Under the pieces are notes generated by a model, which had not been told where the DNA came from, did not search any database, and worked only from the letters and a program-made list of their open reading frames with translations. Positions 34,701-42,690 of a stretch of DNA of 64,000 nucleotides are shown piece by piece. Positions within the stretch are counted from its first letter, which is position 1. Every line of letters begins with the position of its first letter. The position numbers and the translations under genes were made by a program. Origin of the DNA: Streptomyces niger (GTDB lineage Bacteria > Actinomycetota > Actinomycetes > Streptomycetales > Streptomycetaceae); assembly GCF_000718305.1 (NCBI RefSeq), contig NZ_JOFQ01000007.1, positions 186,001 through 250,000 of the forward strand. Reading direction: 5' to 3'.

Positions 34701-35437
34701 CCCTGGCCGGCCGCGGCGAGGCCCGCGAGGGCCGAGGGGAGTACGGCTCGGCCGCCGACGACTACCGCGCCGCGATGCGCTACGCCGCCGACCTCGGCGC
34801 GCACGGCCAGCTCCCGCTGCTCAAGGTCCGGCTGGGCGGCGCGCTCATCGAGGCGGGCGAGGTGGACACCGGGGAACGGCTGCTGCGCGAGGTGCTGGAG
34901 GAGGGCCAGCACAGCAGCCGGGACGCCGTGCCGTTCGCCCAGATCCAGCTGGCCACCTGGCTGGCGACGGTCGGTCGGACCGCCGAGTCCCGGGACCATC
35001 TGCGGCAGGTGCAGGCGGAGTTCGTCGAGCGTCCGGTGCCGCAGTTGTTCCTCGGGATGGTCGAGGGGGCGCTGGCCGCGCTGGATGCGGACGAGGGGCG
35101 GTACGACGGCGTGCTGGAGGCCGTGCGGGGGGCCGTCGCCAGGATGGACGACAGCCTCACCCGGGCCGTGGCACCCGACGTCCCGCTGTCCCAACTCCTC
35201 GTCGCCGCACGGGCGTTGGCTGTCACCGGCGGGACGGCCGGGGCGGCGGACGGGGCGCGGCTGCTCGGCGCCTTCGACGCGCTGCGCGCCGCCCGGTTGC
35301 ACGCGTCGCGCATCGTGCGGCACTCCCGCGCGACGGCGGAGGAGGCCGTACGCGCCGTGCTCGGTGCGGCGGAGTACGCGTCGGCCCACGCCGAGGGTGC
35401 CGCCTTCACCCTCGACGAGGCCCTCTCGCTGATCTGA
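31706..35437 (+). CDS. BTAD/AfsR-type regulator with NB-ARC ATPase and TPR domains
   Basis: This 1243-residue protein starts with an OmpR-like winged helix (residues 1-105; GGYYLAADRDDIDLYRF marks its end). A bacterial transcriptional activation domain of TPR-like helices follows, to about 250. An acidic Glu/Thr/Pro/Gly linker (about 250-325) leads to an NB-ARC-type ATPase with P-loop GPGGAGKTRLS (about 355), Walker B LLVLDNCEHVID and GLPLAIELAAARLRS. A winged helix then carries an 80-residue low-complexity insert (about 620-700), and a TPR region ends the protein. Proteins of this layout (AfsR, and large LuxR-like relatives) turn on antibiotic genes in response to ATP and partner binding. 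No biosynthetic cluster is adjacent. GTG 31706 is chosen for the conserved RYGILG start. Confidence 0.88.
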   Translation: MRYGILGTTRARRDDGTDVALGGARLRALLAALALTPGRPRTPDTLIADVWGPGPDGYAAGDGAPGTGLPKDAGAALQALVGRLRRALGHAAVVSVTGGYYLAADRDDIDLYRFERLAGEGERALADGDPRKAAALLDDALALWRGPALADLPDAVAEAAGAERLHLEARRARLAADLALGRADEALPTLTALCRRHPLDEPLHLLRLRALRDTGRTAEALDAYAHLSAHLADRLGTDPSPSLRALHTELLTMETEGPEETEETARPEGTKGPAGTEGPASGLASEPSPRSGADSRPAAASDPGPTHAAGPRTGRAQARRAGNLRARLTSFVGREAELRNLRDDLTAHRLVTLLGPGGAGKTRLSQEGAEAAAAGEPEAWPDGVWFAELGPVQDPGTVPEAVLTALGARETVVRGSAAEGLRAAADPLAFDPLAQLAEHCAGRRMLLVLDNCEHVIDAAALLAERLLAECPDVSVLATSREPLAVPGELVRPVEPLPDPVALRLLADRGAAARPGFRIEDAPEACAEICRRLDGLPLAIELAAARLRSLSPRQLADRLDDRFRLLTSGSRTVLPRQQTLRAVVDWSWDLLDAPERAVLRRLSVFSGGADLTAAESVCADLPESQEPRGGSRTPGIPDGRPEMPGSPIASRAPERSTASEAPESLTASEGHPATSVGSESPTATTSKAETGIETETVTAPLVVPGDVAPLLGSLVDKSLVVAGPSANGEMRYRLLETVGEYARERLDEAGERAAAERRHLVAYRELARTADPLLRGPQQHHWLDRLEQEHDNLRTALRRAVAARDEHEALCLVLSLQWFWMLRDHRGDARTWSTAATELGPNPFLPPVVPAPPLAARPIDAPPPLPPEQLLEARRQVRLVALAGRESDMDTLLDDEEQEELRGIAAAYRGGLPQTCRVPGVMWFYAVMMTGRFEELITLMDATVRGCREFGYDWELAFVLQLRAKIQNDRPGGLPQATRDVDESLEIFLRIGDAWGVAEALAGRGEAREGRGEYGSAADDYRAAMRYAADLGAHGQLPLLKVRLGGALIEAGEVDTGERLLREVLEEGQHSSRDAVPFAQIQLATWLATVGRTAESRDHLRQVQAEFVERPVPQLFLGMVEGALAALDADEGRYDGVLEAVRGAVARMDDSLTRAVAPDVPLSQLLVAARALAVTGGTAGAADGARLLGAFDALRAARLHASRIVRHSRATAEEAVRAVLGAAEYASAHAEGAAFTLDEALSLI

Positions 35438-35465
35438 GCACGGCACCCCCGCCCGGCCGGGCGCT

Positions 35466-35545
35466 CCGGTCTCGCAGCGGTACGTCCGGTCTCGCAGCGG
35501 GACGTCGGATCTCGAAGCGGGACGTCAGGTCTTGGAGCGGAACTT
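35466..35545. repeat. 20-bp tandem repeat across the ABC permease stop codon
   Basis: Four 20-bp units (from 35466, 35486, 35506 and 35526) share CTCGCAGCGG-N-ACGT. The fourth unit lies in the coding end of the permease gene, and its stop (35525-35527) sits at the unit junction. Confidence 0.75.
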
Positions 35546-36355
35546 CCGCACCGCCAAGGGCATCGTGACGGCCGTGATGCCTATGGCCCAGACCAGGGTG
35601 ATCAGCGTCGGGTGGGCGAGGGGGCCGTGGCCGCCCAGCAGGTTGCGGGCCGCGTCGGCGAGGTTCGACAGGGGGTTGACCTTCGTGAACCCCTCCAGCC
35701 AGCCGGGCATCGACGAGGTGGGCGCGAAGATCGACGAGCCGAACTGCAGCGGCATCAGCACCAGCATCGCCATGCCCTGCACGGCCTGCGGCGTCTTCAC
35801 CGTCAGCCCCAGCAGGATGAAGATCCACATCAGCGCCGCGCCGAAGACGGTCGACAGCACGATCGCCCCGACGAACTCCAGCACCGAGCCCTTGATCTCC
35901 AGGCCGAGCAGGAAGCCCATGCCCAGCAGGATCGCGGTGGCGACCAGCATCCGGCCGATCTCGACGACGATCTTGGCTATGAGGACCGAGGACCGCGCGA
36001 TGGGCATCGTACGGAAGCGGTCCATCACGCCCTTGCGGAAGTCCTCGTTGACGCCCGTGCCGACCGCCATGGCGATGTTCATGCCCATCATGGCCATCAT
36101 GCCGGGGACCAGGTACTGGACGTAGTCCTGCTGATTGCCCTTGCCGGCGATCGCGCCGCCGAAGACGTACACGAACAGCAGGATGAAGATGATCGGCATC
36201 AGCAGGACGTCGAACATCGACTCCGGGTCGTGCTTGATCTGCAAGGCGTTGCGCCGCACCAGCGCGCCGATGTGGCGCAGGTTGGCGCGCAGGCCGATCC
36301 GGCCCTCCGCGGCCCCGGGCTTCGCGACCGGCGCCGTGATCGTTGCGGCGCTCAT
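35525..36355 (-). CDS. DrrB-type ABC-2 exporter permease
   Basis: This 276-residue permease has six membrane segments, with the ABC-2 signature around LSNLADAARNLLGG near the C-terminus and DRFRTMPIARSSVLIAKI in the middle. It exports drugs or lipids together with the ATPase encoded immediately upstream, with which it overlaps by 4 bp (ATGA). DrrAB pairs give resistance to daunorubicin-like compounds, but many streptomycete copies have no known substrate. Confidence 0.87.
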   Translation of the reverse strand: MSAATITAPVAKPGAAEGRIGLRANLRHIGALVRRNALQIKHDPESMFDVLLMPIIFILLFVYVFGGAIAGKGNQQDYVQYLVPGMMAMMGMNIAMAVGTGVNEDFRKGVMDRFRTMPIARSSVLIAKIVVEIGRMLVATAILLGMGFLLGLEIKGSVLEFVGAIVLSTVFGAALMWIFILLGLTVKTPQAVQGMAMLVLMPLQFGSSIFAPTSSMPGWLEGFTKVNPLSNLADAARNLLGGHGPLAHPTLITLVWAIGITAVTMPLAVRKFRSKT

Positions 36356-37380
36356 GCCGCGACCTCCTCGTAACGGGCGTCCGCCGGCTCGGCGGGCGCG
36401 TCGGTCTCGGACGTCTTCTGGCCGGTGATGGCCAGGAAGACCTCGTCCAGACTGGGCAGGTGGGTGTTGATGCCGGCCAGCGCGAAGCCGCGCTCGCCGA
36501 GGACGTTGACCACCGCGGTCAGCTGCTCGTCGCTGACGATCGGGACGTTCACCACGCCGTCCTCGTGGTCCGCCGTGGCGCCCGCTATGCCGTCCAGGCC
36601 GGCCTGCGCGATCGCGCCGACCATCCGGTCCAGCTCGCCGCGGACCGCCGGGCGGATCTGCAGCGTGCGCCCGCCGACCTTGGCCTTCAGCTCGTCCACC
36701 CGGCCCTCGGCGATCACCTGGCCGCGGTCGACGACGGTCAGCTCGTCGGCCAGCTGCTCGGCCTCTTCCATGTACTGCGTGGTCAGCAGCACCGTGGCGC
36801 CGTCGCGGACCAGCTGGTTGACCTCGTCCCAGACCTCGTTGCGAGTGCGCGGGTCGAGGCCGGTCGTCGGCTCGTCCAGATACAGCACGGCGGGCTTGCC
36901 GATCATCGAAGCGGCCAGGTCGAGCCGGCGCCGCATGCCGCCGGAGTACTTGCCGGCGGCGCGCTTGGCGGCCTCGGTGAGCGAGAACCGCTCCAGCAAC
37001 TCGTCCGCGCGCGCCCGGGCGTCCTTGCGGGAGAGGTCGAGCAGCCGGCCGATCATGTAGAGGTTCTCCCGGCCGGAGAGCTTCTCGTCCACGGAGGCGT
37101 ACTGCCCCGTCAGGCCGATCGTCCGGCGCAGGGCGCGCGGCTGGCGCACGACGTCGTACCCGGCCACGACGGCCGTGCCGGCGTCCGGCACCAGGAGCGT
37201 GGAGAGGCAGCGGACGAGGGTCGTCTTGCCCGCGCCGTTCGGTCCGAGCACGCCCATGACCGTGCCTTCCCGCACGTCCAGGTCCACCCCGTCGACGGCC
37301 TTGACGTCGCCGAAGTGCTTGACCAGGCCACGGACTTGGACGGCTGCTCGGCCGCCGGCGGAGTGTGTGTTCTGCGTCAT
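36352..37380 (-). CDS. DrrA-type ABC exporter ATPase
   Basis: This 342-residue ATPase has Walker A GPNGAGKTT, signature YSGGMRRRLDLA and Walker B VLYLDEPTTGLDP. A C-terminal DrrA-type extension (about residues 240-330, ending INTHLPSLDEVFLAITG) contributes to function in DrrA. It forms an operon with the DrrB-type permease. It is separated from panB by a terminator and so has its own promoter. Confidence 0.9.
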   Translation of the reverse strand: MTQNTHSAGGRAAVQVRGLVKHFGDVKAVDGVDLDVREGTVMGVLGPNGAGKTTLVRCLSTLLVPDAGTAVVAGYDVVRQPRALRRTIGLTGQYASVDEKLSGRENLYMIGRLLDLSRKDARARADELLERFSLTEAAKRAAGKYSGGMRRRLDLAASMIGKPAVLYLDEPTTGLDPRTRNEVWDEVNQLVRDGATVLLTTQYMEEAEQLADELTVVDRGQVIAEGRVDELKAKVGGRTLQIRPAVRGELDRMVGAIAQAGLDGIAGATADHEDGVVNVPIVSDEQLTAVVNVLGERGFALAGINTHLPSLDEVFLAITGQKTSETDAPAEPADARYEEVAA

Positions 37381-37471
37381 GGGACCACAGTGACAGCCAC
37401 CACTGACAACGCTCCGACAGAGCGCCTACAGCCAGGTCCGGACGGTGGCCGTACGCCGACAGACCACCGAC

Positions 37472-37500
37472 AGGGCGCCGGCACGGACTGCCGGCGCCCT
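37472..37500 (-). terminator. Stem-loop after panB
   Basis: AGGGCGCCGGCA and TGCCGGCGCCCT form a perfect 12-bp stem with a 5-nt loop, 34 bp downstream of the panB stop on the minus strand. Confidence 0.75.
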
Positions 37501-37534
37501 GGCATCCCGCGGCCGGAGACCGGCCGGGCGGACC

Positions 37535-38458
37535 TCAGTGGAAGGTGTGCTCCGCCGCCGGGAAGGTGCCGCCCACGACCTCCTCGGCGAACTCCTTCGC
37601 CGCGCCGCCCAGCGCCTCGCGCAGCTGCGCGTACTGCTTCACGAAGCGCGGCACCCGGCCCTTGGTCATGCCGGCCATGTCCGTCCAGACCAGAACCTGC
37701 GCGTCGCAGTCCAGGCCGGCGCCGATGCCGACGGTGGGGATGTGCAGGGTACGGGTGACCTCGGCGGCCAGTTCGGCCGGTACGGCCTCCAGCACCACCG
37801 AGAACGCGCCCGCGTCCTGCACCGCCTTGGCGTCCCGGAGCAGCTGCTGGGCCGCCTCCTCGCCGCGGCCCTGCACCGGGTAGCCGCCGAAGGCGTTGAC
37901 CGACTGCGGGGTGAGCCCGATGTGGGCCATCACCGGGATGCCGGCGTCGACCAGCAGCTTGATCTGGTCGGCCGAGCGTTCGCCGCCCTCCAGCTTCACC
38001 GCGCCCACGCCGGCCTCCTTGACCAGCCGGGTCGCGTTGCGCAGGGCCTGGACGGGGCCTTCCTGGTACGCGCCGAAGGGCAGGTCGGCGACGACGAGGG
38101 CGCGCTCCGTGCCGCGTACGACGGCGGCGGAGAGCAGCGTCATCCCGTCCATCGTGACCGGCACGGTCGACTCGTACCCGAGGTGGCAGTTGCCCATGGA
38201 GTCGCCGACGAGCAGGACGGGGATGCCCGCCTCGTCGAAGACGGAAGCGGTCATCGCGTCGTACGCGGTGAGCATGGGCCACTTGTCGCCGCGGGCCTTG
38301 GCGGCGGCGATGTCGCGGACGGTGACGCGGCGGGAGCGGACGCCGCCGTACAGCGACTTGTCCCCGGCGGGCTTCGCCGCGGTGCCGGGATTCCGGCCCT
38401 GCGCGCCCTGCGTCCCCTGCTGTTCGTCCTGCGTCTGGGCAGGCGAGATCTGCGTCAT
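37535..38458 (-). CDS. panB: Ketopantoate hydroxymethyltransferase
   Basis: This 307-residue enzyme adds a hydroxymethyl group from methylene-tetrahydrofolate to ketoisovalerate, the first step of pantothenate and CoA synthesis. Motifs are [26 protein letters not shown] (metal Asp), [26 protein letters not shown] and GIGAGLDCD. The 35-residue Gln/Pro/Gly-rich head is longer than in E. coli, as in other actinobacteria. ATG 38458 follows AGGAG; an ATG at 38521 is in frame but lacks a site. Confidence 0.95.
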   Translation of the reverse strand: MTQISPAQTQDEQQGTQGAQGRNPGTAAKPAGDKSLYGGVRSRRVTVRDIAAAKARGDKWPMLTAYDAMTASVFDEAGIPVLLVGDSMGNCHLGYESTVPVTMDGMTLLSAAVVRGTERALVVADLPFGAYQEGPVQALRNATRLVKEAGVGAVKLEGGERSADQIKLLVDAGIPVMAHIGLTPQSVNAFGGYPVQGRGEEAAQQLLRDAKAVQDAGAFSVVLEAVPAELAAEVTRTLHIPTVGIGAGLDCDAQVLVWTDMAGMTKGRVPRFVKQYAQLREALGGAAKEFAEEVVGGTFPAAEHTFH

Positions 38459-38584
38459 GACGACGGCTCCTCTTCGGTCATCTCGAGGCGCCCTGACGGC
38501 GTCCCCGGACTCATCGCCCATGCTGACACGCCGGTGCGCAGCGGTGGAAGAGGACCCGGCGAGGTAGCTGTGCGATACAACCAG

Positions 38585-38622
38585 CGATACGGAACGGTGC
38601 CGTATCGAAAATGGCGTACGCT
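38585..38622 (+). promoter_or_regulatory. TetR-type operator and leaderless -10 before the DHA2 exporter
   Basis: CGATACGG-N7-CCGTATCG (38585-38607) is a perfect 8-bp inverted repeat typical of TetR operators. TACGCT at 38617-38622 ends 7 nt before the exporter ATG, so the operator covers the -35 region. The TetR gene at 40351, downstream of the exporter, is the obvious candidate repressor. Confidence 0.65.
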
Positions 38623-38629
38623 GGTTCTC

Positions 38630-40303
38630 ATGGCGCGTTCTTTCGAATCTTCACCCGGCGGCGGGGCCGCCGGGGCTCCGGCCGGAGCGGGCATATCCGC
38701 TACCGCGGCCGCCCGGCAGGTCCCCGAGCACATTCACCGCCGCCGATGGGTGATCCTCGCGGTGCTGATGCTCAGCCTGCTCATCGTGGTGCTGGACAAC
38801 TCGATCCTGAACGTGGCGATGAAGACGATCGCCACCCCCGCCCCCACCGGCCTCGGCGCGAGCCAGAGCCAGCTGGAATGGGCCATCAACTCCTACACGC
38901 TGGTCTTCGCGGGCCTGCTGTTCACCTCGGGGCTCCTCGGTGACCGGCTGGGCCGCAAGAAGGTCCTGCTGACCGGCCTGGTGATCTTCGGTCTCGGCTC
39001 CGTGCTGGCCGCCGTCTCCGCCTCGCCGGGCCAGCTGATCACCTTCCGCGCGGTGATGGGCCTCGGCGGCGCGCTGGTCATGCCGGCCACCCTCGCCATC
39101 CTGATGAACGTCTTCGAGCGCGACGAGCAGCCCAAGGCCATCGGCATCTGGGCCGGCGGCGTCGGCCTGGCCATCGCGATCGGCCCGATCGCCGGCGGCC
39201 TGCTGCTCTCCCGCTTCTGGTGGGGCTCGGTCTTCCTGGTCAACGTGCCGATCGCGCTGATCGCGCTGACCGCCATGGTGCTCCTGGTGCCGAACAGCAA
39301 GGATCCCCGGCCCGGCCGGCTGGACCCGGTGGGCGTGGTGCTGTCCGTCGTCGGCCTCGTGCTGCTGGTGTACGGCATCATCAAGGGCGGCCAGCTCGCC
39401 GACTTCACCGACCCGCAGGTGCTCGGCTCGATCCTCGGCGGCCTGTTCGTCCTGGCCGGCTTCGTGCTCTACGAGAAGCGCATCGATCACCCGTCGATCG
39501 ACATCGGCTACTTCCGCAAGCCCGCGTTCTCCGCGGCCGTTGCCGCCATCGCGCTGGTCTTCTTCGCGCTGATGGGCGTCACGTTCTTCATGGTCTTCTA
39601 CACCCAGAGCGTGCGCGGCTTCTCGCCCCTCCAGGCGGGCCTGCTGCTCCTGCCGCTGGCCGCCGCCCAGATGATCTTCGCGCCGCGGGCCCGGCACGTC
39701 GTCGACCGCTTCGGCGCCAAGGCCGTCTGCACGGTCGGCATGCTGCTGGTCGCCGTCACGATGTCGGGCTTCGTACTGATGGGCACCGACACCCCGATCA
39801 TCGTGCTGGAGGTGCTCTTCTTCCTCCAGGGCACCGGCATGGCGCACATCATGCCGCCGGTCACCGTCTCGATCATGCAGTCCCTGCCGCGTGAGAAGGC
39901 CGGTTCGGGGTCGGCGCTGAACAACACGTTCCGGCAGGTCGGCGGCACGCTCGGGGTCGCCGTACTGGGCTCCGTGCTGTCCGCGAACTACCGCAACGGC
40001 ATCGAGGGCACGCTGAACGCCGTACCGGGCCTGCCGCCGGCGGCGCGGCACGCGGCCGGCGAGTCCATCGAGGCCACGCTCGGCGTCGCCGACCGGCTGG
40101 GGCCCGCGGGGCGACAGCTGGCCGCCGCGGCGAACGACGCCTTCGTGCACGCCATGCACGTCACGGCGCTCGGCTCCGCCGGCGTCGCCCTCGTGGGTGC
40201 GCTGGTCGTCGGGCTCTTCCTGCCCGGCCGGCCTGCCGCCCGGCCTGCCGCCCCGGCCCAGGAGGCGCCGCGAGAGACTTCTCCCGCGGGGCAGCGGCCG
40301 TAG
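38630..40303 (+). CDS. DHA2-family (EmrB/QacA) drug exporter
   Basis: This 557-residue MFS protein has 14 predicted membrane segments. The first helix includes [17 protein letters not shown], the loop motif is [14 protein letters not shown], and motif C is in helix 5 ([17 protein letters not shown]), all typical of 14-helix drug/H+ antiporters. ATG 38630 has no ribosome site but sits 7 nt after a -10-like hexamer, suggesting leaderless translation. It is cotranscribed with, or followed by, a TetR gene 47 bp downstream. The substrate is unknown. Confidence 0.9.
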   Translation: MARSFESSPGGGAAGAPAGAGISATAAARQVPEHIHRRRWVILAVLMLSLLIVVLDNSILNVAMKTIATPAPTGLGASQSQLEWAINSYTLVFAGLLFTSGLLGDRLGRKKVLLTGLVIFGLGSVLAAVSASPGQLITFRAVMGLGGALVMPATLAILMNVFERDEQPKAIGIWAGGVGLAIAIGPIAGGLLLSRFWWGSVFLVNVPIALIALTAMVLLVPNSKDPRPGRLDPVGVVLSVVGLVLLVYGIIKGGQLADFTDPQVLGSILGGLFVLAGFVLYEKRIDHPSIDIGYFRKPAFSAAVAAIALVFFALMGVTFFMVFYTQSVRGFSPLQAGLLLLPLAAAQMIFAPRARHVVDRFGAKAVCTVGMLLVAVTMSGFVLMGTDTPIIVLEVLFFLQGTGMAHIMPPVTVSIMQSLPREKAGSGSALNNTFRQVGGTLGVAVLGSVLSANYRNGIEGTLNAVPGLPPAARHAAGESIEATLGVADRLGPAGRQLAAAANDAFVHAMHVTALGSAGVALVGALVVGLFLPGRPAARPAAPAQEAPRETSPAGQRP

Positions 40304-40350
40304 CGGCGGCGCCCCGAGCCCGGCGGTACGGAATGAGAGGCGGACCAGGC

Positions 40351-41022
40351 GTGACGCGCGGAAAACGGGACGGGGCACCGGCCGAGGGGGCGGAGCGGAC
40401 CACTGCGGAGGCTGCCGCGCCCGGGGCTGACTGTGCCGGCCGGCGGCCCGGGCGGCCGCGGAACGAAGCGCTGGAGTCCACGATCATCGAGAGCGTGCTG
40501 GACCTCCTGGAGCGCGACGTCCCGCTCGCCGACCTGTCGATCGAGCGCATCGCCAGGGAGGCGGGCGTCGGCAAGGCCACGGTGTACCGGCGCTGGTCCG
40601 GCAAGACCGGCCTGATGCTCGACGTCATGCGCTCCCTGGAGGAGGAGAACCCCGAGCTCTCAGGGGAGTCGGTCCGCGACGACCTCGTGTCGCTGCTGGA
40701 GTTCCTGCGCCGCCGCGGCCTGGCCAAGCGCAACTCCGCGCTGATGCGGACGGTGATCACCCAGGCCAAGGCGCAGCCCGAGCTCTGGCGGGAGTACCAC
40801 GAGACGGTCGTCCAGGCCCGCCGGGACGCGCTGCTGGCGGTCCTGCGGCGGGGCATCGCGAGCGGCGAGGTACGCGGGGACTGCGACATCGAGGTCCTCG
40901 CCGACCTCTTCGCGGCGCCGATGCTCTCCCGGGCGTTGCTGCACGAGTGGAAGGAGCTGCCCGAGGGCCTCGCCGAGCAGATCGTCGACACGGTCCTGGA
41001 CGGCGTCCGGCCGCGCGGCTGA
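40351..41022 (+). CDS. TetR-family regulator of the DHA2 exporter
   Basis: This 223-residue repressor has a disordered 35-residue head (Ala/Glu/Gly-rich with RRPGRPRNEALES), then a TetR domain with IAREAGVGKATVYRRWSGKTG. The C-terminal TetR_C region follows. GTG at 40351 is preferred to ATG 40333; neither has a strong site, although GAGG lies upstream. Its position suggests that it represses the exporter through the palindrome at 38585. A 22-bp repeat array begins 90 bp after its stop. Confidence 0.83.
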   Translation: MTRGKRDGAPAEGAERTTAEAAAPGADCAGRRPGRPRNEALESTIIESVLDLLERDVPLADLSIERIAREAGVGKATVYRRWSGKTGLMLDVMRSLEEENPELSGESVRDDLVSLLEFLRRRGLAKRNSALMRTVITQAKAQPELWREYHETVVQARRDALLAVLRRGIASGEVRGDCDIEVLADLFAAPMLSRALLHEWKELPEGLAEQIVDTVLDGVRPRG

Positions 41023-41112
41023 GGGGCACCGGAGGCGGCAGCCCGGCGTTTGCGGCGGGTCCGGGACGGCAGGCAGAATGATCTTCCCGGCACCCGGAGC
41101 CGACCCTTGGAC

Positions 41113-41245
41113 GAGCTGTATCCGACCGCTCGGTGAGCTGTATCCGACCGTTCGGTGAGCTGTATCCGACCGTTCGGTGAGCTGTATCCGACCGTTCGGT
41201 GAGCTGTATCCGACCCGCTCGATGAGCTGCATCCAACCGCTCGAT
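41113..41245. repeat. 22-bp tandem repeat array, six copies
   Basis: The only features I see in the gene-free stretch 41023-41418 (396 bp) are here and at its end. Six units start at 41113, 41135, 41157, 41179, 41201 and 41224; units 2-4 are identical (GAGCTGTATCCGACCGTTCGG plus T). Each holds CCGA-N4-TCGG, a short inverted repeat of the kind TetR proteins bind. There are no unique spacers, so this is not CRISPR. The stretch ends with the ribosome site of the next gene. Confidence 0.8.
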
Positions 41246-41418
41246 GAGCGGAACATGCCCGTTCTGTCACAGCACCTGTCGGGGCGGGCACCTGCGGAAC
41301 TTCCGGCCATCGGCGCTTCGTCCCCTGAGGGGACAGCACAGGTTGCGCATCGCCTATGGTCAAGGGCTGGGAGCCAGGGCCAGGCGGGGCGCACGAGCAC
41401 GGCAGTGAGGGCATCGGG

Positions 41419-42438
41419 ATGACGCAGGCGTACATGTCGGAGGCGGGGCGGGGCGAGGGCCCCGGCGGGACCGGCCGCCGGACGGGCCGCTCGACCGGTT
41501 GGTGGCCCCGTGCGGGCATGTGGCGGCGCGGGATCGTGCTGGCCGTGCTCGCCGTGCTGCTGGGCCTGCTCATGGTCCTCCACGCCGACGTACCCAATTC
41601 GGTGGGCAATCTCGGCAGCCTGCTGGAGACGTTCCTGCCGTGGGTGGGGCTGGGCATCCCGGTGCTGCTCGTCGCGGCCCTGCTGCGGCGCTCGGCGACC
41701 GCGCTGGTCGCGCTGGTGCTGCCGGTGGTCGTCTGGGCGAACCTCTTCGCCGGGCAGCTCACCGACAAGTCCGGCCCGGCCGGCAATCTGACGGTGGCCA
41801 CGCACAACGTGGACGCGGCCAACCCGGACCCGGCCGGCACCGCCCGCAAGGTCGCGGCATCCGGGGCCGACGTGATCGCGCTGGAGGAGCTGACCGGCAA
41901 GGCGCTGCCCGCCTACCGGACGGCGCTGGCCAAGCAGTACCCGTACCACTCGGTGCAGGGCACGGTCGGGGTGTGGAGCAAGTACCCGCTCTCCGACGCG
42001 CGCCCGGTGGACATCAAGATGGGCTGGACACGGGCCCTGCGCGCCACGGTCACCACGCCCGACGGGGAGCGGGTCGCGGTCTACACCGCGCACCTGCCGT
42101 CGGTCCGGGTGAAGGTCAAGGCCGGCTTCACCGCGAACCAGCGGGACCGCAGCGCCGACGCGCTGGGCGAGGCCATCGCGCACGAGACGCTGTCCAAGGT
42201 CGTGCTGCTCGGCGACCTGAACGGCACGATGAACGACCGCTCGCTCGCGCCGGTCACCGCGCAGATGCGGTCGGCGCAGGGCGCGGCGGGCGACGGCTTC
42301 GGCTTCAGCTGGCCGGCCGCGTTCCCGATGGCCCGGATCGACCAGATCATGGTCAAGGGGCTGGACCCGGCGTCGGCGTGGACGCTCGCGTCGACCGGCA
42401 GTGACCACCTGCCGCTGGCGGCGTCCTTCAAGATCTGA
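41419..42438 (+). CDS. Endonuclease/exonuclease/phosphatase-family membrane protein
   Basis: This 339-residue protein has three membrane helices (residues about 38-110), then a phosphatase-like domain facing the outside. ATHNVDAANPDP starts that domain; DVIALEEL carries the metal-binding Glu, LLGDLNGTMNDRS the Asp-Asn pair, and GSDHLPLAASF the catalytic Asp-His. EEP enzymes cut phosphodiesters in DNA, RNA or phospholipids; the substrate is unknown. ATG 41419 follows a GAGGG stretch; ATGs at 41356 and 41434 are in frame. It is followed by a G-tract/C-tract hairpin. Confidence 0.82.
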   Translation: MTQAYMSEAGRGEGPGGTGRRTGRSTGWWPRAGMWRRGIVLAVLAVLLGLLMVLHADVPNSVGNLGSLLETFLPWVGLGIPVLLVAALLRRSATALVALVLPVVVWANLFAGQLTDKSGPAGNLTVATHNVDAANPDPAGTARKVAASGADVIALEELTGKALPAYRTALAKQYPYHSVQGTVGVWSKYPLSDARPVDIKMGWTRALRATVTTPDGERVAVYTAHLPSVRVKVKAGFTANQRDRSADALGEAIAHETLSKVVLLGDLNGTMNDRSLAPVTAQMRSAQGAAGDGFGFSWPAAFPMARIDQIMVKGLDPASAWTLASTGSDHLPLAASFKI

Positions 42439-42458
42439 GACCGGCGGGCACCGGTCGT

Positions 42459-42509
<51 letters not shown>

Positions 42510-42690
42510 GTTCCGTACCGGGTTTCCCTCATTTTTCCCTCATCCAGGCCCTGACTTGTCCCTGTAACGCCTTGTTCGCGCGCCGGAATGAAATCCCTGA
42601 GACACTTTGTTCCGGAAGAGAACTTAAGGCTGTCCCTGTCTCGCGCGCGTCACCACGAACGCGCCCCCCTTTGATCCTGAAAGGTCACTC
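42510..42690 (+). promoter_or_regulatory. Leader region of the Cmx-type exporter
   Basis: This 181-bp spacer is less GC-rich than its surroundings. It contains CCGGAA (42583-42588) pairing with TTCCGG (42610-42615), a direct pair TTGTCCCTGT/CTGTCCCTGT, and GAAAGG shortly before the ATG. A transcribed leader with internal pairing would allow attenuation, a known means of controlling chloramphenicol-exporter genes in streptomycetes. The evidence here is only suggestive. Confidence 0.3.

Noticed and set aside
31475..35446. Open frame of 1323 codons on the minus strand
   Set aside because: Mirror of the BTAD regulator on the plus strand; its translation is Arg/Gly/Gln-rich and matches no domain. 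High GC produces such long frames.
41113..41245. CRISPR array
   Set aside because: Units are directly contiguous with no unique spacers, and no cas genes are present.
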